From: an uncultured Victivallales bacterium
GTDB lineage: Bacteria; Verrucomicrobiota; Lentisphaeria; Oligosphaerales; JAFGRS01
Assembly: GCA_903834675.1 (NCBI GenBank)
Contig: CAILKC010000961.1
Coordinates: forward strand, 1 to 31,231
Reading direction: 5' to 3'
Length of the DNA: 31,231 nucleotides
The notes under the pieces were generated by a model. It did no database searches. It worked only from the letters and a program-made list of their open reading frames with translations, and was not told where the DNA came from. Shown in pieces: positions 23,795 to 31,231 of the stretch; within the stretch, counting starts at the first letter, position 1, and each line of letters opens with the position of its first letter. The position numbers were made by a program, and so were the translations under genes.

Positions 23795-24115
23795 CGCCCA
23801 CCGGCCACCTCAACATACACGCACGGCCTGCCTACATCCATCCGGCGCCGGGGTAACCCAGGGCGGTTTCAAGAAAGCGCCGTCAGCTTCGGGACCGCAG
23901 CCGCTCCCGGCGGGTCCGCCGCCCGCCTCTGATTCCGTCCACGTCCACGTCCGCGGACGACGGACGCCAGAAGGGCGCTCCTGCGCGAGCGCCGCGGCGG
24001 CCACGCAGGGCCGCCCTCCAACGGGCCGACACGTTCCGGTCGGCCCGGAATGACCCACAACACGGTCGCGGAACGCGACTCAACCGCAGGTCGGGGCAAT
24101 TCCTTGCACCCCTGC
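23795..24115. other. Gene-free spacer with GC-rich hairpins
   Basis: About 320 bases between two minus-strand genes with no credible gene. It holds inverted repeats: GGGCCGA (24023-24029) with TCGGCCC (24040-24046), and overlapping it TTCCGG/CCGGAA (24034-24039, 24045-24050), which are mutually exclusive stems. Around 23936-23968 a CGTCC/GGACG repeat cluster can also fold. One of these may end transcription of the isomerase gene. No good sigma70 promoter was found for the NYN gene; TATAAC on the minus strand at 23757-23762 lies almost at its ATG. Confidence 0.4.
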
Positions 24116-24901
24116 TTACAGGCTGCGCAGATAGGCCACGGCGCGACGCATCGCCTCGGCGGCCGGGATGTCGTTGCTCTCGTACTCGATATTCACGTAA
24201 CCCCGGTAGCCCGCCTGGCGCATGGCCTTCCAGATGTCAGCCGTGGGCATGTCGCCTTCGCCGATCAGAGCGGACTTGAAGTACTTCCCCGTCAGCATCG
24301 GCCGGTAGCCTTCCGTCGGCTCGTTCCGCACGTACCAATCCTTGAGGTGAACATGCACCACGTCCGCGGCGCAGGCCTTGAACGAGGCGACGGGATCCTC
24401 GCCACCGGCGGCGTTGCCGCTGTCGAAGGTCAGCTTCAGGTCGGGGACGTGCCGCTTGGCTTCCAGGAAATCCGCGGCGGTCACAAAAGCGCTGGCGCAG
24501 CCCGGAAAATTCTCGATAGTCAGCACCACTCCGGCCTGCCGGGCCAGCGGCGCGATCTGGGCGAGGGCGGCGATCCACAGCGTGCGGAAGGCGATGCGGT
24601 CGAGGTCGGGCCGCTGCATGGTCGGGACCATGACCACGGGCGCGCCCAGGGCGACGGCATCCGCCAGGCCGCGCTTGGCCTCGCTCAGCCAGTCGCCCTC
24701 GGGAAAGGAGCGCAGGAAGAAGGTGTGGCAGGCGATGGTCAGGCCCGCCGCCGCGCTCATGGCCCGCAGATCGCTGGGGTTCCGGTCGTAGGTGCTGACC
24801 CAGTCGATGCCATCGAGCTTGAGTTCGGCGGCGCAGCGGACGATGTCCTCGGGGCCAACGCCCTGACGCGCCATGGTGTAGGTCATCATGCAGAGCTTCA
24901 T
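24116..24901 (-). CDS. Sugar phosphate isomerase/epimerase (xylose isomerase-like TIM barrel)
   Basis: 261 residues, the usual size of the AP-endonuclease-2-like TIM-barrel family (IolE, IolI, UlaE, hydroxypyruvate isomerase and relatives). Metal-binding residues visible: Glu in LTIENFPG, Asp in LTFDSGNAAGG, His in HVHLKDW, and Glu in GYVNIEYES. GGAGAAG precedes the ATG. It stands alone, divergent from the MFS gene. Likely substrates are ketoses, inosose or similar; the sequence does not tell which. The two Gfo/Idh/MocA enzymes in the window belong to families that often partner such isomerases. Confidence 0.88.
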   Translation of the reverse strand: MKLCMMTYTMARQGVGPEDIVRCAAELKLDGIDWVSTYDRNPSDLRAMSAAAGLTIACHTFFLRSFPEGDWLSEAKRGLADAVALGAPVVMVPTMQRPDLDRIAFRTLWIAALAQIAPLARQAGVVLTIENFPGCASAFVTAADFLEAKRHVPDLKLTFDSGNAAGGEDPVASFKACAADVVHVHLKDWYVRNEPTEGYRPMLTGKYFKSALIGEGDMPTADIWKAMRQAGYRGYVNIEYESNDIPAAEAMRRAVAYLRSL

Positions 24902-25242
24902 CGGGCGGCTTCTCCAGGTGTCTTTAGCGGTACGGTGCGCTCACGGCCTGCCGGAAGGCAAGGCATAGGATACCCTGCTTTGAGGGATACCGCGAACCGG
25001 CCCGAGACGGGCGGCAGCGACGACCGGAGACGGCGGAAGTCCTGCCCTCAGGCATGACGGCCCGCCGACCTCCACGCCCTGCGGGCGGAAGAGACGCTCC
25101 GGGACGACGTCTCTAAGCCGCCGCGCGCCAGACCTGCGCCCGGCCTGGATGCCGCGCCTGCTTCCGGCTGCTTGCCGACGCTATAGTACGCGCCTCGAGC
25201 GTTCGATGACGGTTGCCGGTGGCGAAGGACACAATACGAGTG
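24902..25242. other. Divergent spacer between isomerase and MFS genes
   Basis: 341 bases without a gene. Contains two hairpins, CGCCC-tgc-GGGCG (25075-25087) and AGAGACG/CGTCTCT (25090-25096, 25108-25114), a direct repeat GGATACC (24968-24974, 24985-24991), and a promoter-like TATAGT at 25182-25187 facing the MFS gene. Confidence 0.4.
25178..25189 (+). promoter_or_regulatory. Shared promoter-like motif, copy 1 (MFS gene)
   Basis: ACGCTATAGTAC containing a -10-like TATAGT, about 54 bases before the MFS start. The same 12 bases occur before the TolC gene at 26538-26549. No good -35 is seen at the normal distance. Confidence 0.4.
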
Positions 25243-26469
25243 ATGAGCGACCCGACGCAGGCGACCCGGACGACGGCCAGCAGCGGCGCAGATGGCAGGG
25301 GACGGGTGCTCTACCCGGCCACGGTCTTGGTGGCGATGGGCATCGGGACGCTCTCCTTGGGCATCGTCTTCTGCGCCTCGGAAGTCTACCAGGCCTCGCC
25401 CGCCCAGATCGGCTTCCTGGCGGCCACTTGGTCATTCCACTACATCCTCGGCTGTCTGCTGGTGCGCCCGCTGGGCCAGCGCCTGCGTCCCCGTGACAGC
25501 ATTGCGGTCGCTGCCATGCTGATGGGGTGTGCCGTGCTGCCGATAGTCTTTCTGCACCGGCTCATGCCCGTGTTTCTATGCTACGCGGCCTACGGCATCG
25601 CGACCGCCTTCTTCTGGCCGCCGCTGATGGGTTGGCTTTCGACCGGGAGCGAGGGAGCGCAACTGAACCGCACGATGGGGCGCTTCAACCTCTGCTGGAG
25701 CGGCGGCGGCATTGTCGGCCCGATCCTGGCCGGCGTGCTGTCGCGCTACGACCCGCGACTCCCGGTTGCCGCGGCGGGATCGTTCTATCTGGCGGCGGGT
25801 CTCTACGTCGCCTGGGCTGGCCGCGGGCGGGCCGACCCCGTCGGCGTGCCCCCGGCCAGCTGCTCCAGCCCGGATGGGGCGCTCCCGCCGGGCCCCGACG
25901 AGGGCGGCACCGTGCTGCGTTACCCGGCCTGGGCTGGACTCTTTGCGGCCTATCTGGTACTGGGCCTCACCTTCAACGTCTTCCCTCTGGCGGCCCAGGA
26001 TCAGATGGGCATGAGCAAACCCATGGTCGGGGTGCTGCTGTTCATCCGGGCGCTGGCCACCACCCTGACTCTGTTGGTGCTGGGGCGCACCACGGTCTGG
26101 CACTTTCGGATCAGCCAGATGGTGATCGGCCTGGCGACCTTCGCGCTGCTCATGGTCGCCCTGCCGTTTGGCACTAGCCCCGTGGCCGTCGGTCTGCTTC
26201 TGGCGGCGGTTGGCGCCCTGGCCGCACACGGCTACGTCAACAGCCTTTTCCATGGCGTTGCCGGCAGTCGGCAGCGTGCCGTCCGGATGGCCATCCATGA
26301 AGCTCTCCTCTCGGCGGGCCTGGTCGTCGGCGGCGCCTGCGGCGGGGTCGTGTTCCAGCTGGCCGGTTACACCGCCGTCTGCCATACCGCCGCGGGAGTC
26401 TTGGCTCTGACCGCCGCCGCGGCCGCCATCTTGGCCCTGCGGCTACGGCAGGCCACGCCGCGTGGCTAG
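25243..26469 (+). CDS. Major facilitator superfamily transporter
   Basis: 408 residues from the ATG at 25243; the spacer before it has only a weak AAGGA. About twelve hydrophobic helices in two halves joined by a polar Pro/Ser/Gly-rich loop (about residues 200-225). The loop between helices 2 and 3 has VRPLGQRLRPRD, a loose form of the MFS motif A (G-x-x-x-D-R-x-G-R-R). TAFFWPPLMGWLS resembles transporters of the YfcJ/DHA1-like groups, but the substrate cannot be told. It is read toward the TolC operon and has its own promoter-like site, so it may be regulated together with it. Confidence 0.85.
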   Translation: MSDPTQATRTTASSGADGRGRVLYPATVLVAMGIGTLSLGIVFCASEVYQASPAQIGFLAATWSFHYILGCLLVRPLGQRLRPRDSIAVAAMLMGCAVLPIVFLHRLMPVFLCYAAYGIATAFFWPPLMGWLSTGSEGAQLNRTMGRFNLCWSGGGIVGPILAGVLSRYDPRLPVAAAGSFYLAAGLYVAWAGRGRADPVGVPPASCSSPDGALPPGPDEGGTVLRYPAWAGLFAAYLVLGLTFNVFPLAAQDQMGMSKPMVGVLLFIRALATTLTLLVLGRTTVWHFRISQMVIGLATFALLMVALPFGTSPVAVGLLLAAVGALAAHGYVNSLFHGVAGSRQRAVRMAIHEALLSAGLVVGGACGGVVFQLAGYTAVCHTAAGVLALTAAAAAILALRLRQATPRG

Positions 26470-26537
26470 GACACCGACCGCCAGCGCCAGACAAGCGCGC
26501 CATTTCCGGAGCGCATATCGTGCAGCCCGGTGGCGTT

Positions 26538-26549
26538 ACGCTATAGTAC
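26538..26549 (+). promoter_or_regulatory. Shared promoter-like motif, copy 2 (export operon)
   Basis: ACGCTATAGTAC, identical to the site before the MFS gene, here about 79 bases before the TolC-family start. TATAGT matches five of six -10 bases. The upstream -35 is not recognisable. Confidence 0.4.
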
Positions 26550-26627
26550 ATCTCCAGTGGCACCGTATCCCCAGTGACCTGTCCCAAGCACGGATAAGTT
26601 CGAGGAGCGTCGGGGGCAGGAGGAACG

Positions 26628-28103
26628 GTGCCTTTGATTATGTGGATCGCTTTGCTGACTCGACGGACGGTGGTCGTCCTGAGTGCCGCGTTCGCGACGG
26701 TCATCCCCGTCCGTGCCCAAATTGCGCCTGCCGGTGAGCTTCAGGTGCTGTTGGACCGGGCTTTGCTGGCCAACCCCCAGGTACTGGCCGCCAAGAGCCG
26801 GGTGGAACAGGCTCTGGAGCAACACGAAGAGCTGCTGGGTTTCTTCGACCCCCAGCTCTACGCCGCCGGCGGTACGGCACAGCGGGCCAGGGGCGTTGCG
26901 GGGGGCACGGGCTGGACCTCGCTCACGAACGACGCCGATGAACTGACGGCAGGCATCGAGTTTCCCGTGCGTCCAGGCGCCTATATCAGCATGGGCGCGA
27001 CCGAACGCTCTCTTCTGGACGGCGGCGGTGGCTACGACCAATTGTATCAAAGCCTGTTTGGCGTCCGCCTGCGTATACCGCTGTTGCGCGACCGGGGATT
27101 CGTGCAGTTCGAACAGAACCGCGCCCGGACTCTGGCCGAATACAACGGGCAGGTGAGCGACCTGATCGGGGTCATGCAGACCCTGCGGCATGCGGTCGAG
27201 ACGGCCTACGTCGATGCCTACTCGACCTTGGCCTCCTACGATGTCTCAAAACGTGCCACGAAACGCTTTCGGGTACTCCTCGAACAGGCTCGCGAGCTGT
27301 CACGGTTGAAGGTGATGCCGGCCTACCAGGTTTTTCCGACCGAGATGGAGCTGTCCCTGCGGTTGGAGGAGGAGGAGCAGGCGCGTCAGGTCCATGTCGT
27401 CAGTTTGATCCAGCTCCAGAAGCAGATCGGCGACCAACAGCCGGTCACGCTGGGGTTCGGGCCAGAACACGTGGTCGAGGTGGCCAGCGGCCTTGGCAAC
27501 CTGCCCGAAGTGGACCTGGAGCAGTCCCTGGAGCGCCGCGGCAGTTACCTGCGCCTGCAAAACCGCATCGAGGCGGCCCGGACGGACCTGAAGCGCGCCA
27601 CCGACGACCTGCGGCCCGACCTCTCGCTCAATGCCGCAGTGACCTGGAGCGGGGAAGACCCGGACCAGCCCTTCGCCTCGCACACCATCATCACGGACGA
27701 GAACCTGGGCGGCGAAATCGTGGTCGTCTGGCAGCAACCCCTGATGCATCGCGCCGCCAACCATCGCCTCAGCGGCGCCCGGGCCCACATCGCCGAGCTC
27801 AGGCAATCCATCGAAACGGAACGCAATGCGTTGAAGGCGGACATGCAGAGCGCCATGGAGGCGTATAGCGTCCTCATCGGACGCCTGAAACTGCTGGGGC
27901 AGGCCAAGGAAGCCGCGCAACAGACCGTAGCCGCGGAAGATGAACGCTTCCGCCTCGGCGAAGGCACCAGCCGCAATGCTCTCGACGCCCAGAAGGATCT
28001 GACCACGACGCTGAACCGACAGGCCGGGGCCGCGGCGGCTCTCCTCCGCGCTCTGGCCGATTACCGACATGCCGCGGGGTATCCGGACGCCGCCCAGCCC
28101 TGA
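26628..28103 (+). CDS. TolC-family outer-membrane efflux/secretion protein
   Basis: 491 residues; GTG start at 26628 just after AGGAGGAAC, with an in-frame ATG at 26640 as alternative. A signal peptide ends about residue 30 (IPVRA before QIAPAG). The mature chain is almost all long helices in two similar halves, with QVLLDRALLANPQVLAAKSRVEQAL at the start of the first, as in outer-membrane efflux proteins (OEP/TolC) that trimerise into a periplasm-spanning channel. First gene of a four-gene run with a Cys-rich protein, an HlyD-type adaptor and an ABC exporter, which together would span both membranes. Confidence 0.88.
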   Translation: MPLIMWIALLTRRTVVVLSAAFATVIPVRAQIAPAGELQVLLDRALLANPQVLAAKSRVEQALEQHEELLGFFDPQLYAAGGTAQRARGVAGGTGWTSLTNDADELTAGIEFPVRPGAYISMGATERSLLDGGGGYDQLYQSLFGVRLRIPLLRDRGFVQFEQNRARTLAEYNGQVSDLIGVMQTLRHAVETAYVDAYSTLASYDVSKRATKRFRVLLEQARELSRLKVMPAYQVFPTEMELSLRLEEEEQARQVHVVSLIQLQKQIGDQQPVTLGFGPEHVVEVASGLGNLPEVDLEQSLERRGSYLRLQNRIEAARTDLKRATDDLRPDLSLNAAVTWSGEDPDQPFASHTIITDENLGGEIVVVWQQPLMHRAANHRLSGARAHIAELRQSIETERNALKADMQSAMEAYSVLIGRLKLLGQAKEAAQQTVAAEDERFRLGEGTSRNALDAQKDLTTTLNRQAGAAAALLRALADYRHAAGYPDAAQP

Positions 28104-28139
28104 ACGGCTGTACGGCCCCGCCCGCACGAGGACACGCAT

Positions 28140-28955
28140 ATGGCCTGGATTTTTGACCGCTTCAAGAAGCCGCGAGAACAGGGGCAGCCCGAGGAAAACG
28201 GCGAGACCTTGCGCAATTCCCTGCTACAGGAGGAGCAGCAGGAGAATTTGCAGTTGGACATGGCGGTGCTGGAGGACGACGATGGCTCGCGGGAGGAGAA
28301 GCTGGCCAAGGTTGCCGAGAAGGAGGTCCAGAGCGCCGCCGAAGTCTCGATCAAGAGGCTGCACGTCATCCGCATGGGTCGCTGTCCGCTCTGTGGCGCC
28401 CATCTGAGCCAGCACCTGTTCGCCGGCATCTGCGAAACCTGCGGCTGGCACGACTACGAAGTGCCCCGCACGGGTCCGGTGCGGGTCCATCTGCGCCACA
28501 ATGACCGGGTGGTGGAGGGCGACCGCTGTTACATCGTCAAGACCGGCGCCTGCCTGGTGATCCGCAGCGACGTCGTGGTGGCCCGCCTGCCCCGTGAGTC
28601 CTACGACTATGTCGAATATGTCTGGACGGAAGACGAGATCGACCAGCGCCACAAGCAGGTGGTGGACCGCATGCAGATCAGTTGCGGCTGGTGCGGCGAC
28701 CCGGCCGATCCCGACAAGGACGGCTTCCACATGGTCCACGTCGCCTTCGGTGGGGTCCAGGAACGCTACTGTTTCTGCTCCGACGATTGCTATGAGGCGT
28801 TCCGCAAGATGTATCCGGCCCGGGTGCATCGCAACTGCTACGAACGCGACTGCAGCGAGTGCAACCTCTGCATCAAGCGCTACAGCAATGAGGCCGAAGG
28901 CATCCGCATGCTGGCCAAGGACTTCCTCACGGTGCGCAAGAAAGTTACCAAGTAA
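28140..28955 (+). CDS. Cysteine-rich TRASH/zinc-ribbon protein of unknown function in an export operon
   Basis: 271 residues, not recognised as a named family. No signal peptide or membrane helix is apparent, though the start MAWIFDRFKKPRE is amphipathic. Residues 15-70 are charged helix. Cysteines then fall in groups: C82/C85 and C98/C101 (a zinc ribbon, RCPLCG and CETCGWH); C130 and C138; C182/C185 with C213/C217 (CGWCGDP and YCFCSDDCYEAF), which matches the TRASH/YHS-type metal finger; and C233, C238, C241, C244 (C-x5-C-x2-C-x2-C), which could bind zinc or an Fe-S cluster. Fifteen Cys in all. GAGGA precedes the ATG. It lies 36 bases after the TolC gene and 44 before the HlyD gene, so it is almost surely co-expressed; it could sense metal, chaperone a metal or substrate, or regulate the exporter. 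Confidence 0.7.
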   Translation: MAWIFDRFKKPREQGQPEENGETLRNSLLQEEQQENLQLDMAVLEDDDGSREEKLAKVAEKEVQSAAEVSIKRLHVIRMGRCPLCGAHLSQHLFAGICETCGWHDYEVPRTGPVRVHLRHNDRVVEGDRCYIVKTGACLVIRSDVVVARLPRESYDYVEYVWTEDEIDQRHKQVVDRMQISCGWCGDPADPDKDGFHMVHVAFGGVQERYCFCSDDCYEAFRKMYPARVHRNCYERDCSECNLCIKRYSNEAEGIRMLAKDFLTVRKKVTK

Positions 28956-28999
28956 GTCTTGGCCGCGGTCCGCCGCGGCGAGGCAGGGGATACGGGTTC

Positions 29000-30109
29000 A
29001 TGAGCGACTACCGCAACACCGTCGGCGAGGACAAGCCGGTGACGCCCAGGAAGGCGCGCCGCCGCCGTCTTCTCATCGTCCTGTGTACCCTGGCGCTGCT
29101 GGGTGGGATCGTCTACACCGGCATCGCGGTGAAGCTTGAGCGCTACATGGTATCCTCCGGCTATGTGACCACCCGCGAGTACGCCGAGGTCCGGCCCGCC
29201 ATCGCGGGCACGGTGGCGGAGATTCTGGTGTCCGGCGGGAGCGTGGTCCAGAAGGGCGAGGTGCTGGTGCGCCTCGAGAGCGAAGAGGAACAGGCGACCT
29301 GCGAGGAGTCGCGGGGGCGGGTCCAAAAGATGGAGGTGGACGTCGACCGGCGACGCACCGAGATGGACACGCAGATGGACCGCAGCCGACTGGTGCTCGA
29401 GGAGCAGCAGCGCAACCATAGGGACGCCATCGAGATCCTGCGCCTGCAACTGCGGGATGCCCAGACCAAGTTGCAGCGCACCCGGGAGCTGGTCGAGCGC
29501 GGCCTCAAGGCGGGCAATGCGCTGGAGGATGACAAGCTCAAGGAGGAGCTGGTGCAGGTGCAGCTCGCCAGCCTGCTGGCGCGAGACCTGACCATCTACG
29601 AGACGCTCCTGGAGCGCGACCACGCGGCCCAGACCACGGAGCTGCAGTCCATGGAGGAAGAGCTGAACGCGCTGCGTGACGGGGTCCGTCGGAACGAGGC
29701 CCGGCTCAAAGCCAAGGACATCCGCGCGCCCATCGCCGGACAGGTGTTGCGCTACGAGTTTGTCATCGGCGAACTGGTCCGGCCGGAGACGGTCCTCTGC
29801 GAAATCTTCGGCGGCAATCAACTGGTGCTCAAGCTACGGGTCCCGGAGCGCCATGCCGCACGGGTCGCCGTCGGCCAGCGTTACCGCGCTGTGCTGCCGC
29901 CCTACAAAGGCCTCCAGAAAGTGTACTTCACCGGCACCGTCGACTACCTGCGCAACGCCATCCAGGCGGAGGCGAAGACGACCTACCGGGTGGCCTACTG
30001 CAGTTTCGATCCGCGCGGCCACGCCATCCAGCCCGGCACCACCGCCGAAGCGCGCCTCTACTACGGCCGGTCATGCCTGTGGTTCTACCTCTTCAACATC
30101 GACATCTGA
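29000..30109 (+). CDS. HlyD-family periplasmic adaptor (membrane fusion protein)
   Basis: 369 residues. Short basic cytoplasmic start (KARRRR), one inner-membrane helix at about 24-43, a lipoyl-like half-motif (RPAIAGTVAEILVSGGSVVQ) at about 65-85, a long coiled-coil hairpin (about 98-240) with a break around GLKAGNALEDDK, the returning lipoyl half (IRAPIAGQVLRYEFVIGELV), and a beta-barrel domain to the end. This is the layout of HlyD/EmrA-type adaptors that link an inner-membrane pump to TolC. The tail ends in CLWFYLFNIDI, a hydrophobic finish. AGGGGA precedes the ATG and the ABC exporter gene begins 22 bases after its stop. Confidence 0.92.
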   Translation: MSDYRNTVGEDKPVTPRKARRRRLLIVLCTLALLGGIVYTGIAVKLERYMVSSGYVTTREYAEVRPAIAGTVAEILVSGGSVVQKGEVLVRLESEEEQATCEESRGRVQKMEVDVDRRRTEMDTQMDRSRLVLEEQQRNHRDAIEILRLQLRDAQTKLQRTRELVERGLKAGNALEDDKLKEELVQVQLASLLARDLTIYETLLERDHAAQTTELQSMEEELNALRDGVRRNEARLKAKDIRAPIAGQVLRYEFVIGELVRPETVLCEIFGGNQLVLKLRVPERHAARVAVGQRYRAVLPPYKGLQKVYFTGTVDYLRNAIQAEAKTTYRVAYCSFDPRGHAIQPGTTAEARLYYGRSCLWFYLFNIDI

Positions 30110-30131
30110 GCGCAGCGGGAGCCGCAGGTGC

Positions 30132-31231
30132 ATGAGCGAGAGCCGGCATAACCTCGCCAAGATTCTCGCCTTTGCGTACCCCTATCGCATCCGCTTGCTG
30201 GGACTGATGGCGCTGACCGTGCTGCTGTCGGTGTTTGCGATGTTGCCGCCGCTGGTTACCCGCGCCATCATCGACAAGGTCCTCACCGAAGGCCGTCGCG
30301 ACCTCTTCACCAGCCTGGCGGTCTGTATGTTCGTCATGCCCCTGGTGATGGCGGCCTGCTACTACATCCAGTCGCTGGGCATCGCGCAGGTCGGGCAACG
30401 CTTCGTCTTCGACATCCGCATCGCGCTGTATCACCACATGCTGGGATTGTCCCTGCGCTTCTACGGCAAGCACAGCGCCGGCAAACTGGTGAACCGGCTG
30501 ATGGGCGACAGCGGCACCGTGCAGCAGATGCTCACCGGCCAGACCATCAACGTCATCAGCGACCTGGTCTGCGCCACCTTTGCGGTCACCGCTACCTTCG
30601 CCATCAACTGGCGCCTGGCCACGCTGCTGGCGCTGATCGTGCTGATCTTCGTGATCAACTATCGCTTCAACATCCACCGCATCCGCCGCGCCAGCCGCAG
30701 CGCCTGGTCCGCCATGGACCGTCTCAGCGGCGGCGTGCAGAACCGCCTGGTGGCCAATGTCGCGGTCAAGACCTTCGGGGCCGAGGAGCGCGAGAACACC
30801 GTCTTCCATCGGCACTCCGAGAACACCCTGGAGTACGGCCGGGAAGCTATGGTCGCCGGCAGCAACTTCAGCCTCAATACCAACCTGATCCAGAACCTGG
30901 GGCGCTCACTGATCTACTTCCTGGGCTGCGCCATGGTGCTCAGCGGCGACCTCACCTACGGCGACGTCATCGCCTTCACCACCTACGCCATGCAACTGCT
31001 CATGCCCGCCGTGCGCTTCTCCGAGCTGGCCCGCCAGATCCAGCAGGTCGGCATCGCCACCGAACGGCTCTTTGAAATCTTCGACGAAATCCCCGAGATT
31101 CGCAATGACGCGCACCCGATCACCGTGACCCAACTGAAGGGCCGGGTGGACTTCAACAACGTCTTCTTCGAATACGAGACCGGGCGACCGGTGATCCGTG
31201 GGCTGGACCTGCATGTGGAGGCCGGGCAGAC
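30132..31231 (+). CDS. ABC exporter, membrane domain plus start of ATPase domain (cut by right edge)
   Basis: Partial: about 366 residues are visible and the frame is open at the right edge. The chain begins with MSESRHNLAKILAFAYPYR and goes straight into the six-helix type 1 ABC exporter membrane domain (PLVTRAIIDKVL, FYGKHSAGKLVNRLMGDSGT, TYGDVIAFTTYAMQLLMP), then the linker and first strands of the ATPase domain (GRVDFNNVFFEYETGRPVIR); the Walker A would lie just past the edge. There is no C39 peptidase or C39-like domain in front, so it is not a bacteriocin/RTX exporter with a leader-cutting domain. With TolC and HlyD genes it forms a tripartite exporter; the substrate is unknown. Confidence 0.9.
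   Translation, partial: MSESRHNLAKILAFAYPYRIRLLGLMALTVLLSVFAMLPPLVTRAIIDKVLTEGRRDLFTSLAVCMFVMPLVMAACYYIQSLGIAQVGQRFVFDIRIALYHHMLGLSLRFYGKHSAGKLVNRLMGDSGTVQQMLTGQTINVISDLVCATFAVTATFAINWRLATLLALIVLIFVINYRFNIHRIRRASRSAWSAMDRLSGGVQNRLVANVAVKTFGAEERENTVFHRHSENTLEYGREAMVAGSNFSLNTNLIQNLGRSLIYFLGCAMVLSGDLTYGDVIAFTTYAMQLLMPAVRFSELARQIQQVGIATERLFEIFDEIPEIRNDAHPITVTQLKGRVDFNNVFFEYETGRPVIRGLDLHVEAGQ

Noticed and set aside
24050..25057. Long open frame on the plus strand across the isomerase gene
   Set aside because: It is antisense to a protein with clear TIM-barrel metal motifs; high GC at third positions keeps the opposite strand open. The translation has no recognisable domain.
30132..31231. Bacteriocin or RTX-type exporter with peptidase domain
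   Set aside because: The protein begins directly with the membrane domain; there is no C39 domain and no leader-peptide or RTX gene in view.

Overview
The window is GC-rich bacterial chromosome, densely packed with genes. The cell envelope is clearly diderm: there is a TolC-type outer-membrane protein, an HlyD-type adaptor, a lipoprotein with an SmpA/BamE-like pattern and an RseP-type protease. The gene mix (PHP-domain protein, two Gfo/Idh/MocA oxidoreductases, a URO-D-family protein, a sugar-isomerase-type TIM barrel, a bacterial SMUG1 and an EF-P/EpmA pair) together with many small intergenic repeats suggests an environmental Planctomycetes-Verrucomicrobia-Lentisphaerae, Hydrogenedentota or similar lineage. 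No rRNA or other marker fixes the phylum, so this is a guess. I see no tRNA, rRNA, CRISPR array, transposase gene or phage gene.

Layout. 1-5953 (minus strand): a truncated 4HB-HAMP-GAF sensor coupled to a CheR methyltransferase, a PHP phosphoesterase, a 553-base non-coding stretch full of small palindromes, then RNase III overlapping an iron-alcohol-dehydrogenase-family gene. 6101-11047 (plus): EF-P and its lysyl-transferase EpmA, a URO-D-like protein tightly followed by a Gfo/Idh/MocA oxidoreductase, and a GT4 glycosyltransferase. 11253-17233 (plus): a compact run rseP-cmk-thioesterase-wecA/tagO-like-nadC-lipoprotein-SMUG1 with several start/stop overlaps. 17366-23752 (minus): a likely transcription unit read as NYN-domain coiled-coil protein, Gfo/Idh/MocA, SDR, aldo/keto reductase, small membrane-anchored helical protein, SGNH hydrolase. 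24116-24901 (minus): a sugar isomerase/epimerase-like TIM barrel. 25243-26469 (plus): an MFS transporter. 26628 to the right edge (plus): TolC, a 15-cysteine TRASH/zinc-ribbon protein, HlyD and an ABC exporter, which looks like one export operon.

The strongest candidates for something undescribed are (a) the export operon with a soluble multi-cysteine protein encoded between its outer-membrane and adaptor components, (b) the NYN nuclease-like domain on a long coiled-coil protein, and (c) short tandem repeats of unit 6 or 7 that fill spacers between adjacent genes and in two cases overlap the upstream stop codon. Several enzymes also lack a canonical active-site residue: SDR YxxxN, URO-D-like without its two zinc cysteines, Fe-ADH with Gln for a metal His. 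All of this is read by eye; no database search or structure prediction was run.
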